Below the pieces are notes generated by a model. That model was not told the origin of the DNA, made no database searches, and worked only from the letters and a program-made list of their open reading frames with translations. A program made the position numbers and the translations under genes. A stretch of 64,000 nt of DNA, taken from assembly GCA_013398615.1 (NCBI GenBank), contig VZSR01001685.1, forward strand, positions 2,224,554-2,288,553, given 5' to 3'. Shown piece after piece: positions 10,948 to 22,066 of the stretch. Source of the DNA: Brachypodius melanocephalos (Eukaryota; Chordata; Aves; Passeriformes; Pycnonotidae). How positions within the stretch are numbered: position 1 is the first letter of the stretch; each line of letters starts with the position of its first letter.

Positions 10948-11515
10948 TGCACTGTTTTCAGCTGGGGCAGAGTTAATTTTTCTCCCCAGTGGCTGGTATG
11001 GGTCTGTGTTTTGGATTTGTGCTGAACACAGGGTTGATAATATAGAGATGCTTTTGTTATGCTGAGCAGAGACTGCACAGAGCCAAGCCCTTTTCTGCTT
11101 TTTGTATGCCGTGCTGCTTTGGGAGAAGACACAGCTGGGACAGGTAACCCAAACTGATCAGAGGGATATTCCAGACCATGTGGCATCATGCTCAGTATTT
11201 AAAGTGGGGAAAGAAGGAGGAAGGGGGAGCTGTTTGGAGTGATAACTTTTGTCTTCCCAAGTCACCATCATGTGTGATGAGACCCTGCTCTCCTGGAAAT
11301 GGCTGAACAGCTCTCTTCTCTTGGAAAGTGCTGACTCAATTGCCTGTTTTGCTTTGCTTCTGTGAACAAATTTACTTTTCATTTTAAAATGTCTTTGTAT
11401 CAACTCATGAGTTTTCCAGCTTTTACCCTTCCAGTTCTCTCCCCAGTCCTGCTGGTTTGGGAGTGAGCGAGCAGCTACATGGGGTTTTACTGCTGGTTGG
11501 GGTTAAACCACAACA
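10948..11515 (+). mobile_element. ERVL-type solo LTR, near full length
   Basis: Matches the common avian ERVL LTR end to end. It has a TG start followed by ttcagctggggcagagttaa, the block gtgctgaacacagggttgat, and a TATA-like box at 11196-11204 (tatttaaag) preceded by tggcatcatgctcag. Next come the R/U5 region with cttcccaagtcaccatcatg, a tail with caactcatgagttttccagc, and the end ggttaaaccacaaca. At 568 bp it is nearly the same length as the copy at 23656-24229. No primer-binding site or internal genes follow, so it is a solo LTR. Five-bp target duplications are not evident, so the insertion is old or the edges were altered. Confidence 0.88.
11196..11204 (+). promoter_or_regulatory. LTR TATA-like box
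   Basis: tatttaaag lies at the position where sister ERVL LTRs carry a TATA box, upstream of the expected R region. Whether this old LTR still drives transcription cannot be told from sequence. Confidence 0.5.
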
Positions 11516-11524
11516 CCATGTTAT

Positions 11525-11546
11525 ATAATAATTAATAAATTATTAT
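11525..11546. repeat. 9-bp AT inverted repeat
   Basis: ataataatt / aattattat with a 4-nt centre, directly beyond the LTR end. It may be chance in AT-rich DNA. Confidence 0.7.
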
Positions 11547-14500
11547 CAAATTTTATCCTAATGGGGACTATGCAGAAACACTAAGAACTGTGTGACTTCT
11601 GGAACTTGTACTTTAAATAGTAGGTTCGTGTTTAGCAAGAAGTATTAATTCAGTCAGATACATATACAAAGACATTACAACATCGTAAATCTGCATTTAT
11701 AACTGTAAACCCTTTGAAATAAATTAGGCCTAATTAGAACTTCAACTCAAAATTGCTACAATAATATTGCTTGTCTAAAGGGTTGTTTACTAAAATGTAG
11801 CTCGTTTTATAAATTGAATTGTAGATGACATTAGGTTCCATTAAAATCCCTTTAATAGTTGTTTTCAGACCACTTTTTAGTGTGAAAAATTCTGGCACAG
11901 GCTTTACAGTGAAAATAGAAATTTGCTCTAAAGTGATGCTCAATTCATTTGAAGATTTTTTTTAATTACACTGTAATTGAAAGATGCTATAATTTTCTAA
12001 TACTTAAGTCAAGGTTGATAATAATTCTGTATGAAAAGCCACAATTCAATTGAAGCTTGAGGGCTTTAAAGTTTCAGATACTGACTTTTAGTGACTAAAA
12101 CCCAAAAGACTTGACAGCAAAATTGCAGCAACAAAAATGAATCATGCTATTTAGTCTTTGAAGAGTCTGAAAAATTTTTTATTGGATTTCCTGTGCTGGT
12201 GAGAGTTCTAAAGACACAATGAATCCATCAATGCTTGTGAAATTAGGTGCTGAATATTAATGTTAAATTCTGCCATGCTCATGCAAAATCTTATCCAAAC
12301 AATATTTAAATAATTAGAGAAGACAGATTTCTATGGTTTCAGTAGTTGTGGCTTTCTTTATTTATTTGGACTCCAACTGGGTTGTTTTGGATGCACTGCT
12401 TTTAAGTGCCTAGTTTTTTTTTCCCCCACCAAAAAGAGTTTGCATATCAAACTGCTTAAACAGTATTCATTTTCATCTGTATGTGCTGTGATTTGGAGGG
12501 GGTATAGAAATCAGATGTGTTGAGTCAGCTTGTTTTGGAGTTTTTCAAAAACCATTTATAATTTTTGTGTTAGGTTCTGCTTACAAAGTGGAGAATGTAA
12601 TCTGGATATTCTCCCTTCTGTGTTTCAGCTCAATAGCTAACATGCTAGAAGATGGAAGTGCAGATCCATGGCACGTGTGGGAGCTTTTAGTGTTCATTCT
12701 TTGTCTAAGATTCACAGTGAGGATTTGAGTTGCTTTGTGAAGATCTCGTCCGCTGAATTTGGGATCCGTGGAGTCTCTAAACTTTTCCAAGTTGTATATG
12801 TGTTGTTTGCTTTTTATAAGATTGCCTTGAAACCCACATACAAATCTGTGCTGTATGGTCTCAGAGAATGTAATATGTTGATGCTGACAGGCTCAGTGAG
12901 TACATTTTTTTCTGAAAAATAGGTTCTGAGGCATTTCAATCACTACAAAAATGAACGTCATCAGAGCTGGCTAAAGATAAACCACACTGAATATTTAACT
13001 TATGGTCCTGATATTTTTCACATGTATTCAGAGAGAGAGGCTGTAATGAAGACTGGAATGGAGAGCAGCTTCCTTTGTCTGTTGATGTGAATGAAGTAAA
13101 ATTGCATTAAATACTTAATAATGTATTGTTACAGCACCCTGAAATAAAGAAGTGTTCTTGAAGAGTGATTTCTCTTATGGCAAGGAACATTTGTGCTCAG
13201 GCCTGCAATTGCTGCACTGCAGCTCAATTGATTTTCTGTATCTCCAGAAAGCTGAAGATCAAATAAAGGACGCTGCATTAGTTTGCTTAACTGCCAGCTA
13301 ATTTCTTCCTGGGGGTGATTAGAAATAGCAAATGTGCCTATAGTATTTGTTGAAGCTGTCCCCAAACTAGTGTGAGCACCAGGTTTTCCTGTGTTCTGTG
13401 CTGAATGCTTCAGCTGTGACCTCAGCAAATGGTTGAATTGCATCAGATTTTGTGCAGCCCAGTACGTGTGTCCAGCAGCTCTGACAGGCTCAAGACAGTT
13501 CAGGGGAACTCAGCCAGACAGATTGGACAGAAGACAGATGTCAGCCTATTGCACCTGGAGTACACCTGATGTGTTTGCATGTGGCATAGCAAGGATGTGA
13601 GTGAGCAAGGCCCCAGGAAAGCCACAGCCTCCTCTCTGCCTTAAGGCAGTAACATCTTAATGGACATCTTTGCAGAAATGTTCCAAAGGAATCTCTCTTA
13701 ACTGCAGTGTCATTACATGCTTTGGCAAGCAGTGGACGAAGCTCTTCAATCTGGTGTAACCCATAACCTGAGGATTTATAAGGGTTTAAGCTATTGTCAA
13801 GTTTGTAACTCTTTCACTACTAAATTGACTCTTGAGATGCCTTAAAATATCTCTACCAGTGCAGGCAGAAAGAAAAATAACTTTAAGCACCTGCGTCTAT
13901 TAATTTTTTATTTATGTTCACTATTACTTGTTGGCCTGAAGAATTTTCCTTGCTTTTGAATCACTGACTGATGCCGTGTCTATGGTCTTTAATGTTGCAA
14001 AAAAAATCAATGGGACTAAATACATCTGTACAGTTTTCTTAGAAGCCTTAATAGGAAATCATGCAGTCTGATGTAGTTGCAAGAAGCTCTTCAAAGCCAA
14101 AGGAGAGGTGAAATACCTTTTAAAATATCTCTTGGAAAAAATGTATATGGGTTGGTTTTTTTCCTGTTTTCTAGAGAAGTTCTTTGCTTAGGGTTAGGAA
14201 ACTAAGTAGCTCTTAAAAATGAAAAGACATGCCTGAACTCAGTAAGTGCTTGAATACCAGTCAGTTATTTGGTGTTTTATTCTGCTATTTTTTTCATTGA
14301 GTCATCCTTAGTAAGGGGTAGATTTTTACAGTGAAATTGATTTTTTTTATAGCATAGCATCAATAACTCAGTACTTTTTAAGGGGAGGCAAAAATACTCT
14401 AAGCAAATCCCACTGTACATGTCAGTCTTTCTTAGTGCTTATTTTTCTTTTTTCCGCCTGGGATTGTAAGATACAATTAATGGCCACATTGTGTCTTTGC

Positions 14501-15044
14501 TGCTCCTAGGGAGCAAACAGTGCATGTACTGACAAGTCCCCAGTCATCTCTGAGAGATGCTTTGAATTCCAGGAGCAGATAAAAAACATGCAACGTGGAG
14601 TCATTGCAGTCGAGAGAGGGAAGTTTGAAAAATATTTTAATATCTCCTAGTATAAACATGAAAATAGACCTAGATTTGAGTTTAAAAAAAAAAAAAATTC
14701 TACCCAGCCTTCCATATAACAGTTTGAACAACATCCTCCATGGGTGCAGTAGATGAGGCAGTTTGGGATCTAGTAATTCAGATTGCTCAATAATTTTGAA
14801 TATTTGGAACAAAATTCTCATTGTTGAGTGAAATCTTCCTGATTTTGGTCAAGAACAATAAGAACCATTGCTTAATCTGATTTTTTTTTTTTTAATTAAC
14901 AAAGTTATAATTAGAAATAACACCCTTTCCAACAGTTTCAAGAAGCTCTTTTCACAGTCTCTTAGAAGTGTCACAGTAATACTCAGTAAAGGTCAAGGTA
15001 GGCAGGTTACTCTTTGTGGGTGTTAACCTGATGTATGTTACCCC

Positions 15045-15100
15045 AAGTTAATTAACCCATAGGCGCCCTAAACATCTGTGGGAGAAAAGTTAATTACCCA
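15045..15100. promoter_or_regulatory. paired TTAATTA motif (possible homeodomain/HNF1-type sites)
   Basis: aagttaattaaccca at 15045-15059 is nearly repeated as aagttaattaccca at 15087-15100. The first contains gttaattaac, close to an HNF1-type palindrome, and a further gttaac lies upstream at about 15022. Clustered sites with this spacing are typical of enhancers, but such AT-rich motifs also occur by chance here. Confidence 0.3.
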
Positions 15101-16375
15101 AGTTGAATTGATGAGTCTGACTCCAAAAGTCTTGAATCATACCAGCGTGATCAGTGGAGCAGCTGATACACTGTAAGACACCATCATCCTACATCCCTGT
15201 AAATTGTCTGTGAGCTTTCTATAAGGAGAAAAATAAATGAGAAAATATTTCATAGCTGCTTCTCCTTCTCTTAGAGACTGTTTGTGTTACTGTAGAAAGT
15301 TTATGAAACTGGTCTAAATCACCGTGCTTGAACTAATAGAGCTAGCACTTTGTATTAGCAGAGTGGGAGATAAAATGGAATTTACACCAGATACTGTGGA
15401 TATGATTTCCTCAACAATGACATTGGTAGAGGGCAATATGAATGTCTGAGAAGTTTATAATTACAAATTTAATTTTAAGTGTGTTTGGAACTTAACTGTT
15501 TTCTAATGCGTTTTTGAACCCTAGGCCTTTGACATTTAACTTCCTATACTGATCCAATTTCTGGTGTCCTAATTGCCCTTCATCATTTTCCCTGGGAGAA
15601 ATTTCTTCATTACATCTCATAACTGTAATATGTATTTAAAAAAAGAAACCCTCGACCCTAAAAACTCACCCAAAAAGACCTTTGAAACCAAGATTTTGAA
15701 GCGTTTGGAGTGCAAATTATGAAAGACTTGTGAAAGCACATAATGTACTTATGCAGATTAAACCAGTCCTCAAAGGGATTCTTACACTTTAAAAGAACAT
15801 GTAAAGATAAAATTTAAAAGGCTCTGCAGTCCATTTCAAATTAAATTTGAATTGCTTTCAAACTTTTAAAACCCCTTCTTTGTTTCATTTTCTGAAGTCT
15901 AGTTATCTCATATAGTGTTTAAATTGCACGTTTTTCCTTCAAGATATAGTGTATTAAGAATCTGACCTTTTTTTCAGGTGAAATGACCTTTGGATTTGCA
16001 TTGTCTGGGAAAATGAACAACCTTTGATACCTGCTGTCGTTGATCCATTCTAACCATTGTATGGTAAGGTATTCAACCTATTCCTGTTTTAGATCTCTCT
16101 TTCACTTTCCTTACTAATCTAATAATGTGTCAGGAGGCCTCCACTGCAGTTAAACATTGAAATAAAGTATTACTGTTTCTGTAGCAAAAGGAAAGTGTCA
16201 TATTTTGCCCTTGACTGTCCAAAGCAAACAGAAAAGCTGAAAAGCAATTGGGGTTTGAGGCTTGATTTTGTGAAAAAAAAAATAAAATTGTATGTTGAGG
16301 AAAAAAATAACTAAACCTTGTACATAATTGGTTTATTTTGAGGTGTTGCTGTCTGTTTGTTGGATTTATTATGAA

Positions 16376-16410
<35 letters not shown>
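16376..16410. repeat. (TAG)n microsatellite
   Basis: Thirty-five nt of perfect tag repeat, nearly 12 copies. On the minus strand one frame reads it as a poly-leucine run, which gives a spurious 127-residue ORF. Confidence 0.97.
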
Positions 16411-16812
16411 AAGAGTCATTAACAATTGTCCAAATGAAATACCTGATTGACTTAGAGGATATCCAAAACAAAGTTCCCTCATAAAGGAGTGGGTTTTTTT
16501 TTACTGTTTGCATACATGAAGGTTGAAATCTTAAACTATTTAATTTTATTTAAATTGGGTATTGACAATCAGTTAATTTTTGTCATATCTTACCTCTTAC
16601 AAAGTCCTTTCCCTGTTCTGTTTTCCTACAAGTGTGTTTTCTGCTCAATAGCAAGACTCTCTCTTGAGACATTTAAGAAAAAATTTTCTACTTGATCTTT
16701 GGAAGAAAATGAAGAAGTGCCACGATGTTTCCCTATAAGAAGCCAGATATTTTGGTAGTCTAACAGCCAAGACAATTCAAGAAAATCTTGAATAATTAGA
16801 AAGTTATCTGTG

Positions 16813-16831
16813 TTTTTTTTTTTTTTTTTTT
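16813..16831. repeat. T19 homopolymer followed by GCAG
   Basis: Nineteen T then gcagctgggg. In form this is a strong plus-strand splice-acceptor look-alike, but no open exon with a donor was seen after it. It could equally be the tail of an old retroposon. Confidence 0.8.
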
Positions 16832-17324
16832 GCAGCTGGGGTTGTTATAACAAGATTGGAACTTGTAATGATGACAGAGAATTTTTTACTCTGTTATTTA
16901 ACAGAGTCTTCACATATGAATATCTTATGTAGGTTTACTCACTTATGCTGCCTTATATTTTCTGGGCGCTTGTGTGTCTGACAGATCTTTTGTTTTATTC
17001 TCCCAGTCGCAGAGCTTATGCAGATGAAAAGAATCAGCTTTCTTTAAGTATCTCAGAAAAAATAGTTGTGATGAAGAATTTCTGCACAAAATTACTCTCT
17101 ACAGGCGAAGAATCAGCCTAAAAGTAAAAACTTATAAACATAGTCTGTACGATGTGACATTTTAAGCTTTCCAAAGTTTAATTTTTGAAAATGGGTGAGG
17201 GTGTTTCTAGGAAATTGATTCCTGCTGTCAGAAGGCAAAGCATGTCTTTATTTTAAAAGTAAAATAAATTTGGAGATATAAATGTATAATATTTTTAATG
17301 TCAAACAGAAGATGATTTTAAATT

Positions 17325-17351
17325 ATTTAAAATTATTAAATAATTTTAAAT
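17325..17351. repeat. 27-nt AT palindrome
   Basis: Two perfect 13-nt arms (atttaaaattatt / aataattttaaat) around one central base. It could extrude as a cruciform. All bases are A or T. Confidence 0.9.
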
Positions 17352-18184
17352 TATTGCCATTCTTATTTAGAAAATTTTGCAAAGAGTGAGGAAAACATGA
17401 AAAAGCACTTTCTGATAATTTGAATTTACTGTCTAATTTTTATTGTTTCTTTTGAATGAAGAATAACAGATTTTCTTGAATGTATAAAGATTTAAAAAGA
17501 GATGCAAAAATTTTTCATGTATGGTCCTATTATATTCCATTCAATATGTTATGCATCTTTACATTATTTAACCACTTTTTTTTCAGTTAGATTCAAAACT
17601 GACAAAAAATCACTAATTTTCTAAAGACTGGATGTTCCCACTACACTTCTCTTGAATTTCCTATTAAAATAGGTTAATTCCAGTTTTTTTTTCCTTCTGC
17701 TGTAAATGGAAGAGTTTTTCTTAATCACACGTATGTGATCATTATTACTTTTGCTTACGTGCTTTATAATGTTCATTATTATACAATTAATGGATGAAAT
17801 ATATCTATCTGACATGTAAGTGCATGCATAGTATTAATTGTTAACTTGTAAAAATTATAGTAAAGTCCTCTTATCAGCCACTAAAGTTATCCAAGCAAAG
17901 TCAGAATTTAAATAATATTGCAATATACTGTAGTTACGTATTATGATCTTTTGGGTTTTGGTCAATGAACAGGATGCAACTGTAAAGGAATCTGCAACTC
18001 GTGACAATCAGATAATTAGAGATGAGTAGATGCTATAATTCTTTTTATTTTAATTTTTCCTTCACCCTCCCACCCACCTGGGATTTGATTTTTTTTCCTG
18101 TGATTTTAGAATTCCACAATGTTAGTTTAAAAATAAATTTTAAAAATTGGCAGCAGTTTGTAAAAATATAACCCTTTCCTTATT

Positions 18185-18216
18185 AAAAAAAAAAAAAAAA
18201 GAAAAAAAGAAAAAAA
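18185..18216. repeat. A-rich tract
   Basis: Runs of 16, 7 and 7 A separated by single G residues. Confidence 0.95.
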
Positions 18217-18443
18217 TTACTGATGTTTGCCTGAGGTCTACAACCACCCTCAGCACTGAAGTATATGGTTCTGCACTATATTAAATAGCTTTGTCTACTT
18301 GAAAATATAACACCCAAAACCAAAATAATGTCTTAACTGTGTATAGTCACAGCTAAAAGATAGGGAAAACTCAACCAGTTCAAAATTTCCCTCTGCATTC
18401 ATCCCCTCAAATACAAAAATTAATTAAAATTGAATAGAATTAC

Positions 18444-18786
18444 CTGAGTTGCACACCCATCTGATTGACCAGTATTCCATCTCCTCTATATATCAGGCAA
18501 AGGAAAGATTGCAAGTTTGGATGCGCAGAACTAAAAGATAAGGCAGAAATCAGAAGGACCTTGCAGTGATGGTACATAATGCAGACTTTATATGAGAGGC
18601 TTTCTTCTGCAGCCGCATCAATAAACTGTCAACAAAAACGATCAAAAGGGCAATGGGATGACTATTAAAAGTTTAATACCTGTCATGTTACTTACTTACC
18701 ACATCATACACGAGATAAGGATATTCTTGGAGCCAAAGAAGAAAAGGGGTATTGTGCAGTTTCCACTTCTTTTTCACAAATTAGTT
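18444..18786 (-). other. candidate short spliced transcript (two exon-like blocks)
   Basis: On the minus strand, 18786-18700 (87 nt) follows a pyrimidine-rich acceptor (cttgttctttctttgcag) and ends at a near-consensus donor (gtg then gtaagtaagt). After 74 nt (18699-18626, ending tttttgttgacag), a second block starts at 18625 and stays open to a stop at about 18441. An in-frame join gives ...LVYDV then FIDAAAEESLSYKV. A further acceptor (ttatcttttag, exon start 18530) and donor (cag then gtaatt, exon end 18444) mark an alternative 87-nt block. Against coding: the first block has an in-frame TAA at its second codon and no frame open throughout, the intron is very short, and the peptide resembles nothing I know. 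It may be a noncoding RNA, a pseudoexon or chance. Confidence 0.2.
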
Positions 18787-21700
18787 CTGCAAAGAAAGAA
18801 CAAGTAACGACTAACAGGGAAAACATATCACACATTATGTATGCCAAACGTAAACACTTGAATTAAAAGTTTTGCTTGACTAGGATACTGTTCATTCTGA
18901 TTCTGCTTATCCTTTTTCAGGTAGTGCTGAAGTGACCTTACTGTACAACTCTCAAGCTTAGGCTCACTGATTGGTACAATCATGTATCATCAGCTCTAAT
19001 TATTAATCTTTTTTGGTGAGATAATCAATGCCTTTCTTCTTTTGCAGATAAATCACATAGCAAAAGTTTTAGGTAGCTGAAAGAGATGTGCAGAATAATA
19101 GATTCTAATGTGAAAAATGAGATTACGGCATTGAACATCTATCCAGGAAAGATGAAAAAGTAAATATATACCCTTGATTATAAATCTGTATATCTCAGAA
19201 ATAAAGAAGGGAGTAAATTCTTAACCTAAGGTTTTGTTTTTGTCTAATTCTTTTGATTATTAAAGTTTTCATTTTACTTATTCCGTTATGAATCTAATTA
19301 TTCAGGTCAATGTTATTATCATATCACTCAGTAAGTTGCCTTACAGCATTCTTAACCCTTCTTTCAGAGCAATGTAGATTGCACATAGATGAGTGACTTT
19401 TGTATGCAAGACTCTACTTCTTTTATAGAATTACAGTAAGTTTGGTAGAATAGGCAGTGAAGTGATGATTGTCTTGCCTTCAACTTCAGACACCACCCCC
19501 ATTTAACCCACTGTGAGATGTGTTTGGTTCTGCTGGGTAGAATATGGAGCATATCACCATGCTGAAATCATGTGTAACCTCTGTAACACTATGAGGCATT
19601 TCAGAGCATATATTAGGCTTTTGTCCATCTATGAAGTTTTTTTCTGCTTCAAAAAGAAAATAAATAAATAAGGGCATTCCTTAGCTGTGAAGCTCTGCTG
19701 AAAGACTCTGTGTGAATGTCTGTGTGAATGAATTTTGTATAGTTGTACTCTTTCTAAGTAATGTAAAAGTTTCCATGAGAAGGTTTTCATTTACTACTCC
19801 TTTTATAGTGGTTGAGGAGTTACTGTGTGTTTGCTTACTGTGTTCTTAATGTTTTAAGGTGGGTTGTAAGAAATTTAGTTAAAGGTATCACTACAGGAAA
19901 AATATTATCATACACTAAACAAACGGTAAACTGGTTGTGTCTACGGCCATATTCAAAACTGAAAGAGTCACATAACTCTTCTGAAATTCGTAGAACAAGG
20001 TGATTTATTAGCTGAGTATCTGCCTTCTCTGTCCCTGAATTAATTTATTTTCACTGTATTTTTAGAGCATATTTTCTCTTTACATACAAAATGCTTGCAT
20101 GGATGAGAATGGAGATGATGTTATTTATAAGCACTAAAATATATATAAAATATACATTTTTAAAAATTTATATGTGTTTTTCTGTGTATGTACATATGTT
20201 TTCCCCAAAAAATATTGTACATGAAAATCTGCTTGATTTCATAAAAAGCAGAGAAAATTATGATTTTATTTCAATGATACTTTGACTATGGTGGAAAAAA
20301 AAACTGTGCAAGGAACACTAAGACAATAAAAAATCAGCTTGTCTCAAAATCTTCTTAATAACATGTAAGGACTGCTGCTTTCAAGGATGACACACAATCA
20401 AGACCATGACTGTAATTCTGTAGCCATGTTTTGATAAGAGTTGGGGTAATGATCCTGAAATGCTACCTCACAGGAGGCCTATCCATGGAGTATTAGTACC
20501 CACCAGAAATCAGATTGTTGAAAAAGTAGTTTGTATGTATTGAAATCTGTAGGGGAAGTACATTAATGTTATCACAGGTACCTCTGTTGTAGTAAACTCT
20601 TTGTTTACCCTTGCCCTGGCCCATCTTCTAAAATGGCTATTTGAATGCCAGACAGGCACTACAGAGTGTCGTTCAAGACTTCAGAAATATCTGTGTTCAA
20701 GGCAAAAATCCGTGCAATATATTTTCTAGATATGTGAATTCCAGGGATTTCCCTCTGACATTTGTTAAGCCCTCAAAGTTTTCAGTAGGGCTTCTAGTTA
20801 CCTAAAAGTTCTGTCCAATTATAATTCCATTGATTTCAGTGCTTCAATCAATACTGAGATATGTTGGACCTCATGGGAGATATCGACCTTGGCTTCACTT
20901 AGTCCACGTGTAACTTGTAGCTCAATGAATCACAACAGTTAGAAGGATTTTGCCTCTGTAGGATCTTGAGAATATTTATGAGTATTTGGTTAGAGGAATG
21001 GAAAAAGGCTCTATTGCCTGCATCTGATCTTGGAAGATGTAAACAAGGCAAAAGTAAATTGTTATTCCTGGAATAAATAGTGCAGAATTTTTTTCTTTTC
21101 TTTTTTATCCAAATTTTAAGTAATTCTAAATGTAAACCAGCAAGGACAACTTTGCATCTTAGAAACATTACCTGAATCTTACCATGTGATAGTCTGTTTC
21201 ATGGGTCAAGGAGAAGAGAGACTCCCTATAGCATAATGTGACCAGTTTGGCAATTCTCCAAGAAATGAAAATCCACTTTTACTTAGAATTTGTAAGAGAA
21301 CTGTGACCTAATTTCATTCATTTCATTCTGTGCATCTTCACTTTTTCTCTCTCATCAAGCACAGGTCAGCTCCTTGACCAGAAGTAAGAACAGCTAGTGT
21401 ACACTGTCAGCCTTTGCTCATGCAACTGAAAAAGAGGATTCTGATGCACCAGCTTCTTGAAAAGGGTTCTTTCTTCACTGATTTTTTTTTTTTTTTGAAA
21501 AGGAAAGGATTATTACTTTTTTTTTATTAGTTTTATTTAGGTTAGAGTATAAAGATGTTAATATTGACCCTAGAGTAATTGCAATCAACTGTGGCTTTTG
21601 ACACTGAATAATATTTTGTAAAGGATGAATATGACAAAAAGCAAGAAGTCAAGCCACAATACATAAATAAACATTTACCTGATTCTCTATTATTGCTGAT

Positions 21701-21818
21701 TAACTGTGTCTCACTGTGTCCTTGCAATAAATGTGAGAAAAGTTACGATGATATAAAGTATTATAAAATTTTATAAAGAATTTTCAGAGTATATGACAGA
21801 ATAGTAAGTATTAAGTAG
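18787..21818. other. AT-rich DNA, nothing recognised
   Basis: No gene or transposon identified. Poly(T) runs occur near 21480 and 21520. Open frames on both strands are short and of low-complexity composition. Confidence 0.5.
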
Positions 21819-22066
21819 TAAGACAGGAGGCAGTGGGCCTCCTGATGCACAGGAAGTTCCACCTAAATATGAGGAAGAACTTCTTTACTGTGTGGGTGAT
21901 GCAGCACTGGAACAGGCTGTCCAGAGAGGGAGCCTCCCTCACTGGAGACATTTGAGAACTGTCTGGACACAATCCTGTTCAAAGTTCTCCAGGATGACCC
22001 TGCTTGAGCAGGAAGGTTGGAGCAGATGACTGTAGTCCCTTTCAACCTGGCTCATTCTGTGAATAC
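21819..22066 (+). mobile_element. CR1 LINE 3'-end fragment
   Basis: The plus strand shows the C-terminal ORF2 region and 3' end of CR1. Recognisable blocks are aaatatgaggaagaacttct, gcactggaacaggctgtcca, then gttggagcagatgactgtag, with the terminus ggctcattctgtgaatac. About 250 bp remain. Compared with other CR1 copies it is 5'-truncated and carries small indels, so no frame is intact. Confidence 0.9.

Larger units (their letters stand above)
11516..18443. other. AT-rich unique DNA with small repeats
   Basis: No transposon or convincing coding exon recognised in about 7 kb. It contains the paired TTAATTA motif near 15.05 kb, a TAG microsatellite at 16376, a 19-nt T run at 16813, a 27-nt AT palindrome at 17325 and an A-rich run at 18185, each listed separately. 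Minus-strand frames at 13129-13443 and 14477-14821 have no recognisable protein character. Confidence 0.5.

Noticed and set aside
10220..11065. 281-residue plus-strand open frame as a gene
   Set aside because: It lies across a minus-strand LTR, a spacer and an ERVL LTR edge, has a Lys run from the GAA repeat, and shows no domain.
16130..16513. 127-residue minus-strand frame with a poly-Leu run
   Set aside because: The Leu run is the TAG microsatellite, and the rest has no recognisable feature.
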